A DNA stretch of 64,000 nt from Botryosphaeria dothidea (lineage: Eukaryota; Ascomycota; Dothideomycetes; Botryosphaeriales; Botryosphaeriaceae). The notes under the pieces were generated by a model that made no database searches, was not told the DNA's origin, and saw only the letters and a list, made by a program, of their open reading frames with translations. Below are positions 1-12,050 of the stretch, in pieces. The translations under genes were made by a program, and so were the position numbers. The DNA lies in NCBI GenBank assembly GCA_011503125.2, contig WWBZ02000016.1, positions 5,270,001 through 5,334,000 on the forward strand, written 5' to 3'. The first letter of the stretch is position 1; every line of letters starts with the position of its first letter.

Positions 1-1
1 C

Positions 2-124
2 TTTTTCAACAAAGACGGCCCGGGAAAGACTCTGGTGATCATGGGCGGCGGAAAGTCCCACAGAGCTGTTACCAAGGTCGAATCGAAGGGCCCGAGGGAG
101 GGTTGGGATGATGACATCCACTAG
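2..124 (+). CDS. 3' end of an unrecognised protein-coding gene (partial)
   Basis: An open frame enters from the left edge and ends at TAG 122-124, giving the last 40 codons of a protein. The C-terminus is glycine- and lysine-rich, with a GGGKS stretch, and ends in acidic residues (WDDDIH). The DNA is GC-balanced with normal CpA content, so it is not RIPed and behaves like true coding sequence. I do not recognise the family. The upstream exons lie outside the window, so function cannot be assigned, and a chance open frame at the edge cannot be fully excluded. Confidence 0.45.
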   Translation, partial: FFNKDGPGKTLVIMGGGKSHRAVTKVESKGPREGWDDDIH

Positions 125-682
125 CAAGTGGTTATACGTGCGGTTGAGGGCTGCTGTGTCAACCAAGTTGCGAGAAGTGATCAGATCGAATCAACGATGG
201 TGCTCGCGCTGATCTACGAATATAACGAAACGGGTATAGATGGATAGGGAGAAATTTTATGAAACTTAGACCTTGATTTGGTTCAAAGACTAGCCAGAAG
301 GTGACTGCTTTCTTTGCACTCGCTCCAGCTTACACTCTCTTTCCGTGACAGAAACGGTCCTGAACCATTAATATACGCTGTAGGGAAGATTTCCCGGTTC
401 ACGGTCCATCAATGGAATCTCGAACATGCTGCTGACTCTGTAGAACACTTGCATTTGACAATCACTATTTGCCTCTGGGAGGGATAAGGTTTCACGGATA
501 TAGAGTTACAGACTCGCTTGACATCGTAGACGATTGTGCGACTGGAATTGAGGCTTTGTTTCCTGCTATTTGATCACCGAATTATAGCTATGACGCCTTT
601 TGTCCGAGGATGTGGCATATTGTTGGATTTGAGAGTGAAGAGTTGTGAGGTCAGAAAAGAGAGTAGGTTCTGCCTATCTCCT
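125..682. other. Unique intergenic DNA between the edge gene and the repeat block
   Basis: Un-RIPed unique sequence with no convincing gene. A 79-codon open frame (536-775) runs straight across the boundary into the LINE-A 3' tail and is read as chance. Nothing regulatory could be assigned. Confidence 0.5.
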
Positions 683-3237
683 GAGAGGGAGGTCGTAGTA
701 GTAGTAGTAGTAGTTGCATTAACGTCTATCTGTACTAGCTTTACAGCCAGTTTTGCCTCCCATGGGGCTTATTAACGGGTAGAGTATCCACCTTTTCGCT
801 GGACAAATGAGATCCTCCGCTTCCTATCTAATTTTTATTATAAAACCTGCTATTCACGGTTCCTCGTATCTCCCCCGGAACACCGCCGTTGATTCAAGGA
901 GGCTTTAAAAGAGAAACTACCCCGTTGGTCCGAGGAGGTTCCTAATCTTCTCTGCCCTCGTCGTAGTTCCTAGATACTCCTAGCCCGTTGCTAGGCGGTA
1001 GTCGATAAAGTGCCACTACGCCTTCTCAGCGCCGCATTTACAGGTAAGTTCCGCCTTTTTATGCCCTAGGCGTCTATAATACTTGGCGAAATCCCTATGG
1101 CCGGTTCTTTCGGCTAGTAGCCGGTGCAGTATCTGCCTTAATAGCGCTAGCTCGGGGTTCCTTCCCCTTCTTATCTTAAGGCCTAGGTGTCGGTAGGCTG
1201 GTGTTTAGTGCTCCTCCCACCAAGCCTCGTAGACTCGCGACCTCTCCTCCCTGTTTCTCCGCCTTGCCCAGGATACCGTTACCGGCCCCTGTTCATCGTT
1301 CTATAGACCGATAGCTGCCTTCACTAGCTGATCGGCCTCCTCGTTTCCTATGATTCCCATGTGACTAGGGCACCACCTAGTCTCCACTGGGACTAGGAGC
1401 TTCCGCCTCGTGCTCTTTAGCCTCTTAAATTAGCTCTGCGAGCTGGCCGGGGTATGTCCCTCTATGCCCTGTATAACCGACGTGTTATCTATATATAGCG
1501 TGACTTTCGTGGCCTATAGGGCTTCTACATTAGCGGCCGCCCATATAAGTCCTTCTACTGCTCCTCGGATTTTCGCGTTAAACACCTCCGCCTTATATAG
1601 GCTTCCGCTTTAGGCATAGATCTACGCGCCGTGTCTATAGGCAACGAAGGCCTAGGCGGTCTTCGAGTCTATGCTCGAGCCGTCCGAATAGATATGTACC
1701 GTCCCCGGTAGGTCTTATTTTAGTAATTCTATAAATTCCTTTACTCCCCTCTCTTTTTTCTACGTTATCCTTTAGGGGGTATTAGTATAGCTTGGATATA
1801 GAAGCTAGGGTCTTTCGTATTCCTCTTTAAGCTGCGCTATTCTCTATAGCCTTATAACCTTTAGCTTTAAATTAAGGGTCTTTAGGGCTAAACCCCAGCG
1901 TCCTCTTATAATCGTTATCCGCCTAACGAGTAGATATACCTTATCTAATAGCCGTAAGCGAAGAGATACTCTTCTCTAGATCTACTATAGAAGCACGCTT
2001 ACCGGTAGGATCCCTATTTCGCGGTAGAGTACTAGGATCGGAGTCGTTCTCTATACGGGTATTATAGCCTAGACTACTATTCGTAGCGCTCTATCTATAG
2101 TCGCTATATAGAACGAATATCTCGGTACTACCGTCCTAGTAGTATAAGATATTAGCTTTATTATTCCTTTATACTAGACCTTCGCGCCGTACGTAGCGAC
2201 TAAAAGTATATATACGTACGCGGCCTTTACCGCTACCGCTAGAGGTATTCTCTTTATAACCTTATTTAGGCGTCGGAGGTAGGCCGCTACTCTACTACCT
2301 TTAGAACCCTATACTTCGGCGTAATACTTAAAGTTAAGCTTTTAGTTAAAGTAAACCCCTAGCTATCTAACTAGCTTTTCTTTAGGGCGGATTACCGTCT
2401 CTCTTACTTAGATTAGTTCCGATAGTTCTAGGGACCTACTTCTAGAGAAGTAGATAAGCTTATACTTATCCGGCGCGAAGGCGATTACGTTCTTCTTCCC
2501 CTAGCGTAGCGCGTCCTCTAGGTCGGCCGTAAGAGCCTTAGTTATCTCTTTTATATTTTTTCTAGAGCGTAAAAAGGCGATATCGTCGGTATATACGAAC
2601 CTCGTCCGTACGTTCCCCCGCTTTAGTAGCGGCGAGAGATAGAGTATATAGAGGATTAGCGAGGCCGGAGATCCCTACGGGACCCCGTACTATAGCTCCT
2701 TCTTATCTATAATAACTCCTTCTATACGGACCCTAGCTTTACGTCTAGTAATAAATTCTTACGTCTATTTTACGACCCGCTCTAGCTAGTCTTATTTCCG
2801 TAACCGCTTTATTAATCGGTTAGGTAGTACTACGTCGAAGGCGCCCTATACGTCTATTATTAGTATTAAGGCCTCTTAGTACTTTAGTAGCGCTTCTTTA
2901 ATATCGTATATAGCGTAGGCGGCGAGGTCTAGTACGGAGCGCCGTAGTAGCGCCCCGAAGTATTATAGGCTAAGTAGATTTAGCTTTACCGCTAAGTAAG
3001 ATATTCTCCTTACTACGAGCCGTTCTAGTTTCTTACCGAGGTATAAGAGTAGCGCGATTAGTCGATAGGCACGAATACTCGAGAAATTCCTTCCTATTTT
3101 ATAGATAATAGTAACGTCTACGGTCCGAAAGGCCTTAGAGTAGTATCCTTATTATAGGTAGCCTTAGTATAATATTACTACTATTTTCCTAATCTCCGGC
3201 TAGGCGGCCTAGAGTAGTCTAACCGTTATCCTATTCG
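683..3237 (-). mobile_element. LINE-A copy 1, 3' segment (RNase H and RT part), RIPed
   Basis: This segment matches 17412-19970 (LINE-A copy 2) along its length and lies in the same orientation. It starts with the same 3' tail, a GTA-repeat tract preceded by GAGAGGGAGG. On the minus strand, about 1700-1300 encodes an RNase H domain, with AEVFNAKIRGAVEG, LYIDNTSVIQG and CPSHMGIIGNEEAD recognisable. About 2570-2600 keeps the RT catalytic motif as YTDD. The first kilobase is lightly mutated, while sequence beyond about 1700 has lost nearly all CpA/TpG. The segment is cut at 3237 by the Gypsy element and resumes at 14624. RNase H downstream of RT is typical of Tad1/I-like non-LTR elements. Confidence 0.85.
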
Positions 3238-3477
3238 TGTTACGGTTTAAACCCTAAGAATATCTTAGATAGATTCTACGGCGAGACCTTAGGTTAAGAG
3301 GACCCTAAAGCTTAATAAGAAAACTCTATAACTCGCTACTAGTAAAAGAAGCCCTAAAGAGATATATAAGTAGCGCTATCTTACTTAAAACCTTACTTTC
3401 TTTTCTCTTTAGCTTAGTCTTCTTATAGATAGAATACTACTATATTTCCGCGAGTGCACCGGATATAAGCTATTATA
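3238..3477 (+). repeat. 5' LTR of Gypsy-1
   Basis: A 240-bp direct repeat of 14384-14623. It begins TGTTACGG and ends CTATTATA, so the 3' CA is probably mutated to TA. A third copy, on the opposite strand, is the solo LTR at 42771-43010. Confidence 0.93.
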
Positions 3478-3490
3478 TTAGACTAAGCTT

Positions 3491-3705
3491 ATTCCCCTTC
3501 CTCTATACGCTAAAGCTTCTACGTAAGCACGGCTTTCCTTATTCTCCTTTCTCTATACGCTAAAGCTTTTACGTAAGCACGGCTTTCCTTATTTCCTTTC
3601 TCTATACGCTATAGCTCCTACATAAGTACTACGTTCTTATTCTCCTTTTCTCTATACGCTATAGCTCCTACGTAAGTACTACGTCCTTATCTTCTTTCTC
3701 TAAGT
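3491..3705 (+). repeat. Four tandem 50-bp units just inside the Gypsy-1 5' LTR
   Basis: Units begin with CTCTATACGCT at 3501, 3551, 3600 and 3650, a period of 49-50 bp, each carrying an ACGTAAG core. They lie in the leader region between LTR and gag. They may be promoter or packaging repeats of the element, but the sequence alone does not decide. Confidence 0.8.
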
Positions 3706-3889
3706 TTAGGATAGTAGCTAGGCTCGTTACTAGTTAACTATACCTAGGAAATCGTTTAAGAAGATATCCGTATAGGTACTTAAGAAGGTTCCTAAAGGAA
3801 GTTCTTTAATAAAACGACGGTGTAGCGTTTAAGAAGGCACGAAGAAGTCCCTAAAAGAAGATCTAAAAGGAGATCTTAGAGAGAATATC

Positions 3890-3996
3890 TAAGAAAATAC
3901 CTAAGAAGATATCTAAGAAGATATCTAAGAAGATATCTAAGAAGATATCTAAGAAGATACTTAAGAAGATACCTAAGAAGATACCTAAAGAGACGT
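3890..3996 (+). repeat. 12-bp minisatellite in the Gypsy-1 gag region
   Basis: About eight imperfect copies of AAGAAGATATCT in register with a reading frame, giving a lysine- and isoleucine-rich repeat peptide. Repeat number and function are unknown, and RIP has changed the original codons. Confidence 0.75.
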
Positions 3997-6910
3997 CCTA
4001 GAATAGACGACTAACTAATAGATAAACCGTAAGAGGTTCTATAGCGCGAATAAGAGGACCTACCGTAATAGGCGAACTAACTATTTATAATAGTTACTTA
4101 TCTATAGGCACGAATAGATAGCTAGGCTACTATACTAATAATAAGATAGCCTAGCGTAGAAATAGCTACGTCTACTCCGACGGCTTAAGTATAAACTCTA
4201 CTAACCGTAATTACTAAAGCGGTTACTTAAGCGCTTACGGTAAGTTAAAGGCTAAGAAAAATTCTACTCGAACTAGTAGAATTTAAAGAAGAACGAAAGG
4301 AGCTAGAAGCCTAGATTAATTAAGTAAATTAGAAACTTCGAATCGATTACGTAAGCTACCTAGAAACGATATAAGTAGCGTTACTATTTAACTAGCTACG
4401 AGAAACCGCGCTTATCTACTTATAACTATAGTAGAGATTCTTAAGCTAGACGGCTATAACTTAGAATCTATTCGAATAGCTAAGGGCCGTATTTAGTAAC
4501 TTATATCGCGAGGAAAAAGTACGTCGCGAGCTCCGAGCCCTATATTAAAAAGGTAGCCTCTTTAGAGAATACTTTATAAAGTTCCGCTACCTAATACTTA
4601 AATCTAGTAAAAGTACTATATAGAACGATAAGTAAAAGAAAGACTATCTTTAGAACTTAATTAGCTAGAAACTAAAAGACCGACTAGTTAGTAAGAGCTT
4701 AGAAGATCTTACGTTCTACGAATTTACTAACTTACTAGCTAAAACTAGTAACGATATAGAGGCTATTAATAAGGCTAAGAAGTTAGTTCTACGAAGTAGG
4801 TATTAAGAAAGAAGAAGTCTAAGTCCTTAAACTAATAAGAGATCTACTCGATTAATAACGACTACTAGATCTACTACGTATTTAAAGTCTCTTTAAAACG
4901 ACTAAATAGACTAGAAACTAATAGGCCTAGCTAAAGCCGTACTAACCCGGAGAGCTAAATAAGTAACTTAAGATAAAATTAACCGACGGCGTTAGAATAG
5001 GCTTTATACGCGTTATAGTGCTTTAGGATACTAGAAGTATATATATTCTTATACGCCTACCCGTCGCCTAGCTTAAGCTACTAGTATTAGATAGACGGAG
5101 TAGAAAGTTCCTCCGTAATTAGAAGAGGATACTAAAGTATTAGAGGTTAATAAGAATTCGGAAAAAGAGTAGCTTCTAATAAAATTCGCCGTTAGAAGTA
5201 AAAGAAGTAAAGTAAGCTTTAAGTAGATTAGAAGTAATTCGAGAATAAGTATATAGAAAAACTACCTTTCTTAGTTTTAGTACTTATTAATAAGAAGATC
5301 TCTACTTAAACCCTTATTAATTCTAGATACTTATTCTATAGCTTTATCGATACTCGATTCGCTCGAAGATATAAACTCTAGCGTATTTCTATCCGACTAA
5401 GATAAATCTAGTTAGTTAATACTATTACCGACTCCTAGATTACTAAAGTAGTAATTACCGAGATCGATATCGGCGGATACTAAACGAAAAGAGCTTACTT
5501 CTATATAGCTTTAAGAATTAAAGGCTATAAAGTTATTCTTAGCTTACTATAGTTAGTAAAAGAGAGAGTAGAACTAGATATAGAAAAATAAATTCTTAGA
5601 TTTAAGGACTCTAGCCTAGTAGTATAAAGCTAGAGAGAGAGAAAAGAACTCGACTATAGAAGAATCGGAGCCGCTAGGTTCCGTCTTCTTACGAGGAAGA
5701 AACGACTCGGTTACTAAGTTTTCTTAGTAAGTCTAGCTAATATTAATAAAGTACTTACTAAGAAGAAGTATACGAACCTAAGAACGAAACTACTAGTCTA
5801 GTTAGATAAACGGTTTCTTAATATCTTCGATAGAAGTAAAGCCGATAAGTTATCTCTATACCGACTTAGAATTAATTATTAGATTAAGCTTAAGAAAGAT
5901 AAGAATAGGAGAATACTAGTAGCCCTATAGGGACCCTTATATAATATATCTAAAGATAAACTACTAGTACTCCGGAAAACGCTTATTATAATAATACGGA
6001 GGTAAATAAGTATAAGGGGCTTAGATCTATAAGATCTAATATAAGAGGCTAGGCTTAAGAGATAAAGAATAAGAGAAAAGATAGAAAGATATAGTAAGTC
6101 TATAGAGAATAAGATAGTCTAAGAAGGATATAAAGTTACTAGACTAAAGAACTAACTACGAGATAGAGAAGGCGAGGTTTATATATATAAAGAACTAACT
6201 AAAATACTAGCTTTCTAATTTATAAGTAGGTAAGTCTAGACCTCGGTACTAAGTTAACGAAGCTAAAAGAGAAGTAAGGGGTCTATAGACTAGAATTCTA
6301 ATACTTATAGAGTTATTTAATAAAAGCTTTATCCGTATAAGTAATTCTCTAGCCGTAGCGCTAGTCCTCTTTATAAAGAAACTAGATAGAAACTTACGAT
6401 TCTATTATAACTACCGAGCCCTTAATTAACTTATATAAAAGAATCGATATCTACTACCTCTTATCTAGAAGACCCTTAACCGGATTAGTAAGGTAAGATA
6501 GTTTACGAAACTTAATATAATCGTAGTATTTAATAAGATTCGGGTTAAACTAGAAGATAAATAGCTTATAGCCTTTCGAACCCGCTTTAGACTATTTAAG
6601 TAGCTTATTACTTCCTTTAGACTAGCTAATATACTAAGTATCTTTTAATAATATATTAACTAGATTCTATAGAACTTCCTAGATAACTTTATATCGGCTT
6701 ATATCGATAATATACTTATTTTTACCGAAGGATCCCGTATCTAATACTAAGAGTACGTAACTAAGGTTCTCGAAAAGCTATAAGTAGCGGGACTATAGCT
6801 TAATATCGATAAGTACGAATTTAAGGTTTAGTTAATAAAGTATCTTAGATTTATTATCGAAGCTAGAAAAGGTATTCGTATAGACCTAGCTAAGGTAAAA
6901 GCTATTTAGA

Positions 6911-9900
6911 TAGATAGATAAATTCATTTCTTTCCGATATAGCTCCCTTACGGGTCCATGCGGGGCTGGCTATCTATTATTATTTTATACGAGGGGGAAA
7001 ACCTTTTCGCCTGGCAAAACCCCTCCTCTCTCTCTAGGTATGCTATCCTATACTAGTTCTGTTTTTCCTTCTTACCGGTAGCGGCTGCTGTGGCAGCCCT
7101 ATATTTACCTACTAGACCTATCCCTTTAGTCCTTATCCTCGTAGTTATCCGGGTCCTAGTAGTCCTAGTAGTCCTAGTAGTCCTCCTAGTTCCTCTTCCT
7201 AGTTACCCTCCTAGATTAGTTCTCTTACTAGGCTAAATTACTTAAGCAGCCCTAGGCGTAAGAACTAGTCTATCGCTGCTTTAATCCCCTTCTTCGTTAA
7301 GAGGAGGGAATAGTAGTCCGTAGTTCCTGCCTTTTAGAGCATCTATGCCCTACTCTATTGGAAGTCGGGGCAGAAGAGGAGGATATACTTTGGGGTTTGT
7401 CTATGCTAGCCGCATAGGCAGGCAGGGCTAAGGTGCCCTAGCACCTTGCGCCTAGAGAGAAAGTCCTCTAGTCTAATATACTCTATACGTAGTAGAGTAG
7501 CGAGTGTGCTCTATGGCTTGGATAGTTCGCTGTAGATTTATCTAATTTTCGGGTTCCACTGTGTACTTTAGGCTACTAGCTTGCCTTGCCTTCCTTAGCT
7601 AGTAAACTTTATCCATCTCTCCTTTCACTTATTCCTATATACTATACGTAGTCTTATTCGCTCTAGGAGGCTCTAGTAGGTAGGGGGGCAGTAGTAAAAG
7701 AGGGAGTTTGCCTTTTTCCTAAGTAGGGATCTCCTAGCTAGGCTAGCGGTACCTCTAGCACTTAGAGTAGCCCTAGCTATCTATTTAATACTCTGGCAAG
7801 TTTCCTCTACTACTACTGCAGCTAGGCCATCTCTAGCTCTAATAGTTTAGGCTAGTACTAGTTTATCTAGGTGTAATAAGAGTGGGGGAATCCCCGTCTT
7901 ATGCTCTAAGGTTTGTATACTAGTTGACTTATACGCTCTTAAGATGGTGCGTAGGCACTAGTTTTAGATCTTCTATAGTGGCTAGATAGCTGTTTTCCTC
8001 CACCCTAGGGTCCCCTTCGGGGTATACTATACTCTATAGCTATAAGTAAGGGCTAGCCTTACCACGGCCGTATAGATGTAGCGGGCTTTAGTAAATAAGG
8101 CTCCCTAGGTGGATGCTGCGAGTCGGGAGAGAGATATATACTATTTAATTACCTTAGCTCCTATTTCCCTAATATAGGGTCCCTATCTAAGCTTGTTGTC
8201 TACGTAGATTCCTAGGATCTTTATCGTGGGCTCTAGGTGTCTAGCAAATCTAGGGATGCGGATATCTGCTGCTATATTAAATCTCCTCGGCTTTCTTATA
8301 AAGTAGATAAGGTAGTACTTGTCTGGCGAGAACGCTGACCCGTAGGTAGCTATCTAGTGCTCGTAAACTTGGTATACTCCCTCTAGTGTCCTATAGTTTT
8401 GTTCTATAGATCTACTAAAGGCTAGGATATTAGTATCGTCGACGAATCTAAGGGGGAAGGTATTACCCCTACGTAGCTATGTAAGTAGATTAGAGGTAAA
8501 GAATAGGTAGAGGATTAGGGATAGGGAGGATTCCTAGGGAATCCCGGTTGAGGTCTGGATTGGCGGGCTAGTAAAGTCCCTAAAAGATAGCTAAGTGGTC
8601 CGGTCCTATAGGAAGGAGTGCGTGAATCTTTCTACCCATTCGGGGAGCCTCGCCATCCTTATATTATAGAGGAGTCTCTTGTGGGATATATAATCGTATG
8701 CCCCTAAGATGTCTAGGCTAAGGACTAAGGCCACCAGCCCCGGATCTTGCGCCTAGATAGTATAGATCTGTTCCGTGAGTAGGTCGAGAGCTGCTACTGC
8801 TGACCTGTTTCTCCTAGCTCCTATCTATATATCGGGAAGTAGTTTATAGGCTTCAGTCGCCTGGGAGATCCGATCTGCTATAATCCTCTTAAGTAGCTTT
8901 CCTAGCGTATTAAGTAAAGCAATTGGTCTAAATAACTTGGCTTTAGTATAGTTATCCCTCTGTAGTTTCCTTAGGACTACGGTAATAGAGCTTTTGAACT
9001 GCCTAGGGTGGTATCCAAGTGCGAGGCATCCCTGGAAGAGCCTGGTGAGGGGTCCCCTTAGTGTCTCAGCGCATTGCTTTAGGAACCTGTTGATGATCTT
9101 GTCTGGGCCTGGTGCCTTGTCTGGGGGAAGCTTCTTGATGGTGTGGAGGACCTGCTCTTCGGTAACGTCTTGGGGGATCTCTACTAGCTCTGGGTATATA
9201 CACCCATCCAGATCTGAGAGGTCGGTGGCCCTGGGAGGGGGGAAGAACTGGTTGGTAAGGATTTCTGCCTTGGCCGGATTGTCGTAGCGCAGTTGTCCAT
9301 CTGCTCCCTGGAGGGGTGGGAACTGAGGTGGGGCTGGAGGCTCTAGTGCCCTTGTTCTTGCCCACTTTGAGAGCTTCCAGAGTGCTGATGGGTCTGAGGT
9401 AATCTCAGCTACTATTCTGCGCCATGCTTTTGTTCTGTCTCTTCTGATCTGCCTCTTCTTGCTATTAGCAATAGTTTGGTAAACCACCCAGTCCTCCTCC
9501 CTCCCTGTGGCTGTCCACTTCCTTCTAGCTGCTCTAGCCTGGTGCACTAGGTCCGAACACTCCTTTGTCCATTGCATAGAGGCCCAGGGCGAGGGTCTCG
9601 CTGCTGGGATAGTCTCCTGGATTGTCCTTTGGATGGCCTCCTGGAGCAGTATAGTAAAGTAATCTAGGTCTGCTTTAGTGTTAAGAGGGGCTGCTTTAAG
9701 GTGTTTGAGCTTTAATTGGAGCATATTATTAGTTCTCTTCCAGTCTGCTTTCTTCCACTAGGGCCTTAGGGGGCGTAGTTCCGCGGGGGTAAGGGAAAAA
9801 TCGAGTGTAGTAAGGATAGGTAGGTAGTCAGAGGATGATTTAAGCTCCTAACTAACTCCGTAACTAAGGATCCTCTCCTCTAGCCACTATGTAGTAAAGA

Positions 9901-12050
9901 TAAGGTCTAGAGTGCTCTCGCTACTACCCTCTCTCCTCGTAATAGTACCTCTTAGGAGGGCTAGGTTAAGGTTGGCTATAGTAGCTATTTCGATAAGGTT
10001 ATCTATAAGGGTATAGTGTCTTAGGGCGGTTATACCCCCCTAGATAGGATGGTAAAGGTTAAAGTCTCCTAGGAGGATATGCTCCTCTAGTTTTCTAAGA
10101 GCTTCTAGGAGAAGAGATAGAGTTTCTAGAGCCGTACTAGTATAGGAGGCTAGTAGGGGATTATAGTAGTTATAGATATAGATTATACGTATCTTAGTAG
10201 TAATAGATAGTATAATAAGATCTAGTAAGTAGACTATTGCTTGCTAGGAGTCGGGGGTAATAGCCTTGCTTATAAAGAAGTAGGTTCTTACTACTCCCTT
10301 CTAAGGGAAAACTATATAGTAGGCAGGGTGTCTTGCTATTGTCTTAACCCTCGGGTTCCTCTAAGGCTTCTAGATAGCCAGGATATAGTAGATCCTTAGG
10401 TTAACCTCCTTAAAGAACGGGAGCATTACCCTATTCTTACTCTTATAGACGTTATACTACACGATAGAGAGAGAGCTTATATCTAATATTAACTTCCTTC
10501 TATTTCTAAGTTAGGTTACGAGGGGGTCGGTGGTATAGGTTACGAGAAGGCGGAAGTTCTTGTAGGCTCTTCCCCCGAGGCATGCTAGGAGCTATTAAGT
10601 CCGGTAAACCGCATCTAGTTAGGAGGCGGGGGGCGGCTTAGGTCCCTTGGCCTGCCTAGCCCTCTCTTAGTCGGCTCCTCTTCTCTAGGCCTCTTCCTTA
10701 GCCCAACCGTTAACTAGTTAGTTTAGGGCTATATCTTAGCCGTAGAGGTGCCTCCTCTATATCTCTCTAGTGCCGCTAGACGGGCCTTAGTAGCCTTAGC
10801 CTAACGGGCTCTACGCGTTAGGTAGGAGTTGCTCTAGGCCGTATGCTCTTAGTTATAGTTTATATATTACGTCTTCTCTTTAGGGCACTCGTAGGTATTA
10901 TATACCTCGGCGTACTAGCCGTATCTATTCTCCCTTCTATAGTAGGTAGAGATATAGCTATAATCCTAGCACTTAAAGTACTAGATTACTATAAAGATTA
11001 TACTATAGTACTCTACTATATAGAGAGTATAGTTACTAATAAGTTCTTTAGTAATAATTTAGTTAGCTGCCTCGGGGTCTATAGTACTAAGGATAATAGC
11101 TAAGTACGTCTTCCTCTCTAGAAGCTTCCTTTTTAGCTAGGCTAGCTTACTAATACGTAGTCCTAGATATAAGGATAGATTCTAATCCTAAAGGGTTTAG
11201 GCGGTCTAGAGATTCTTAGTATTAATATCTTTAAGGAGGACGTTATAGACTAGCACTAAGTAGAGCTACTAGTTAGGACGGACTTCCCTACCTAGTCCTA
11301 TAGTCTATTCCTAATTCTAGAGGAGGGCTACTCTAGTCTAAGTATTAGGTATAAAGAGCTTAACGTCTCTACTAGGAAGCTTCTTAGCCGCTAGTACTCT
11401 TTTATAAGCTAGGCTTTTTCCTACCTAGATCTTCTTAATAATAGCCTCGTTAGTAAGGTTAGTAACCTTCTATCTATTAGTCTTATCCGGGAAGTATAGG
11501 GTAAGCTTAGTAGTAGTTAGGGGGGTAGGGGGCTTTAGAGCTACTCGGGCTATAATATTAGCCTAGCTAGATACTACGGGCGTAGGAGTAGTCTAGAGTT
11601 AGCTAACTACCTTCTAGACCTACTAGACCTCCTTAAGGATATCTTTAAGGCCTAGCTCCTTAGTGGTCGCCTCCTAGTAAATAGTAATATAATCCTAGAA
11701 GATTGTCTTGGCAATATCGAGAAAATTTTTTATCTAACTAGAGAGGACTAAAGAGAGGCTAGCGGATGCTTATAGGGCTTAGAGGAGGGTGTCTACTGTT
11801 TTTAAGGCTCTTTTAACGTATTCTACGCTATACTAGATGTTCTGCGGTTTATTAGGGGTGCGCTATAGTTAGGTAGAGGTGGTCACTGGAGGGGGCTATT
11901 CGCCCCTTCCTGCGGCTTCTACATTAACTACAACGTGGCTGCAGCTACTCTAAGTAGTATTTCGAGTCTCGCTGGGCCTAGGAGAGTCCCTGGGGCCCTC
12001 TCCCGGCGCCGTAGCTTGGGGTCGATTTTTTGGCGTGGTCATGTTATTCT
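6911..12050 (-). mobile_element. LINE-B copy 1, full length, inserted in Gypsy-1
   Basis: A 5140-bp non-LTR element flanked by a perfect 16-bp target duplication, GTAAAAGCTATTTAGA, at 6895-6910 and 12051-12066. On the minus strand, ORF1 starts with ATG at 12042 and encodes a gag-like protein with CCHC knuckles. ORF2 follows with an endonuclease (GDFNLYHP near 10070), RT (8825-9724 and below) and a C-terminal Cys/His region near 7430-7350. The 3' end is a short run of GATA units at 6911-6922. RIP is uneven: 8980-9740 is nearly intact, while the sequence on either side is moderately to heavily mutated. Because it interrupts a RIPed chromovirus and is itself less mutated, it is younger than its host. 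Confidence 0.92.
8825..9724 (-). pseudogene. LINE-B copy 1 ORF2 fragment: linker and RT fingers
   Basis: An intact 299-codon stretch of the LINE-B ORF2 polyprotein. The N-terminal half is the basic linker between endonuclease and RT (AARRKWTATGREEDWV). The C-terminal half is the start of the RT domain, with KLPPDKAPGPDKIINRF (RT motif 1 region) and FRPIALLNTLGKLLKR (RT motif 2 region), both standard in Tad1/I-like LINEs. The frame ends at a TAG just before the palm motif, so the RT is broken. ORF2 would normally supply the nicking and reverse transcription activity for target-primed insertion. It is the best-preserved coding piece of this copy. Confidence 0.85.

Noticed and set aside
536..775. 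79-codon plus-strand ORF with a poly-valine stretch
   Set aside because: It crosses the boundary of the LINE-A 3' tail; the valine run is only the GTA microsatellite.
3890..3996. Regular short repeats that might suggest a CRISPR-like array
   Set aside because: The 12-bp units are contiguous without spacers, inside a retrotransposon gag region of a eukaryote.
10843..11103. 86-codon plus ORF, hydrophobic, also present near 50994
   Set aside because: Both are antisense to the zinc-knuckle region of LINE-B ORF1 and arise from RIP-biased codons.
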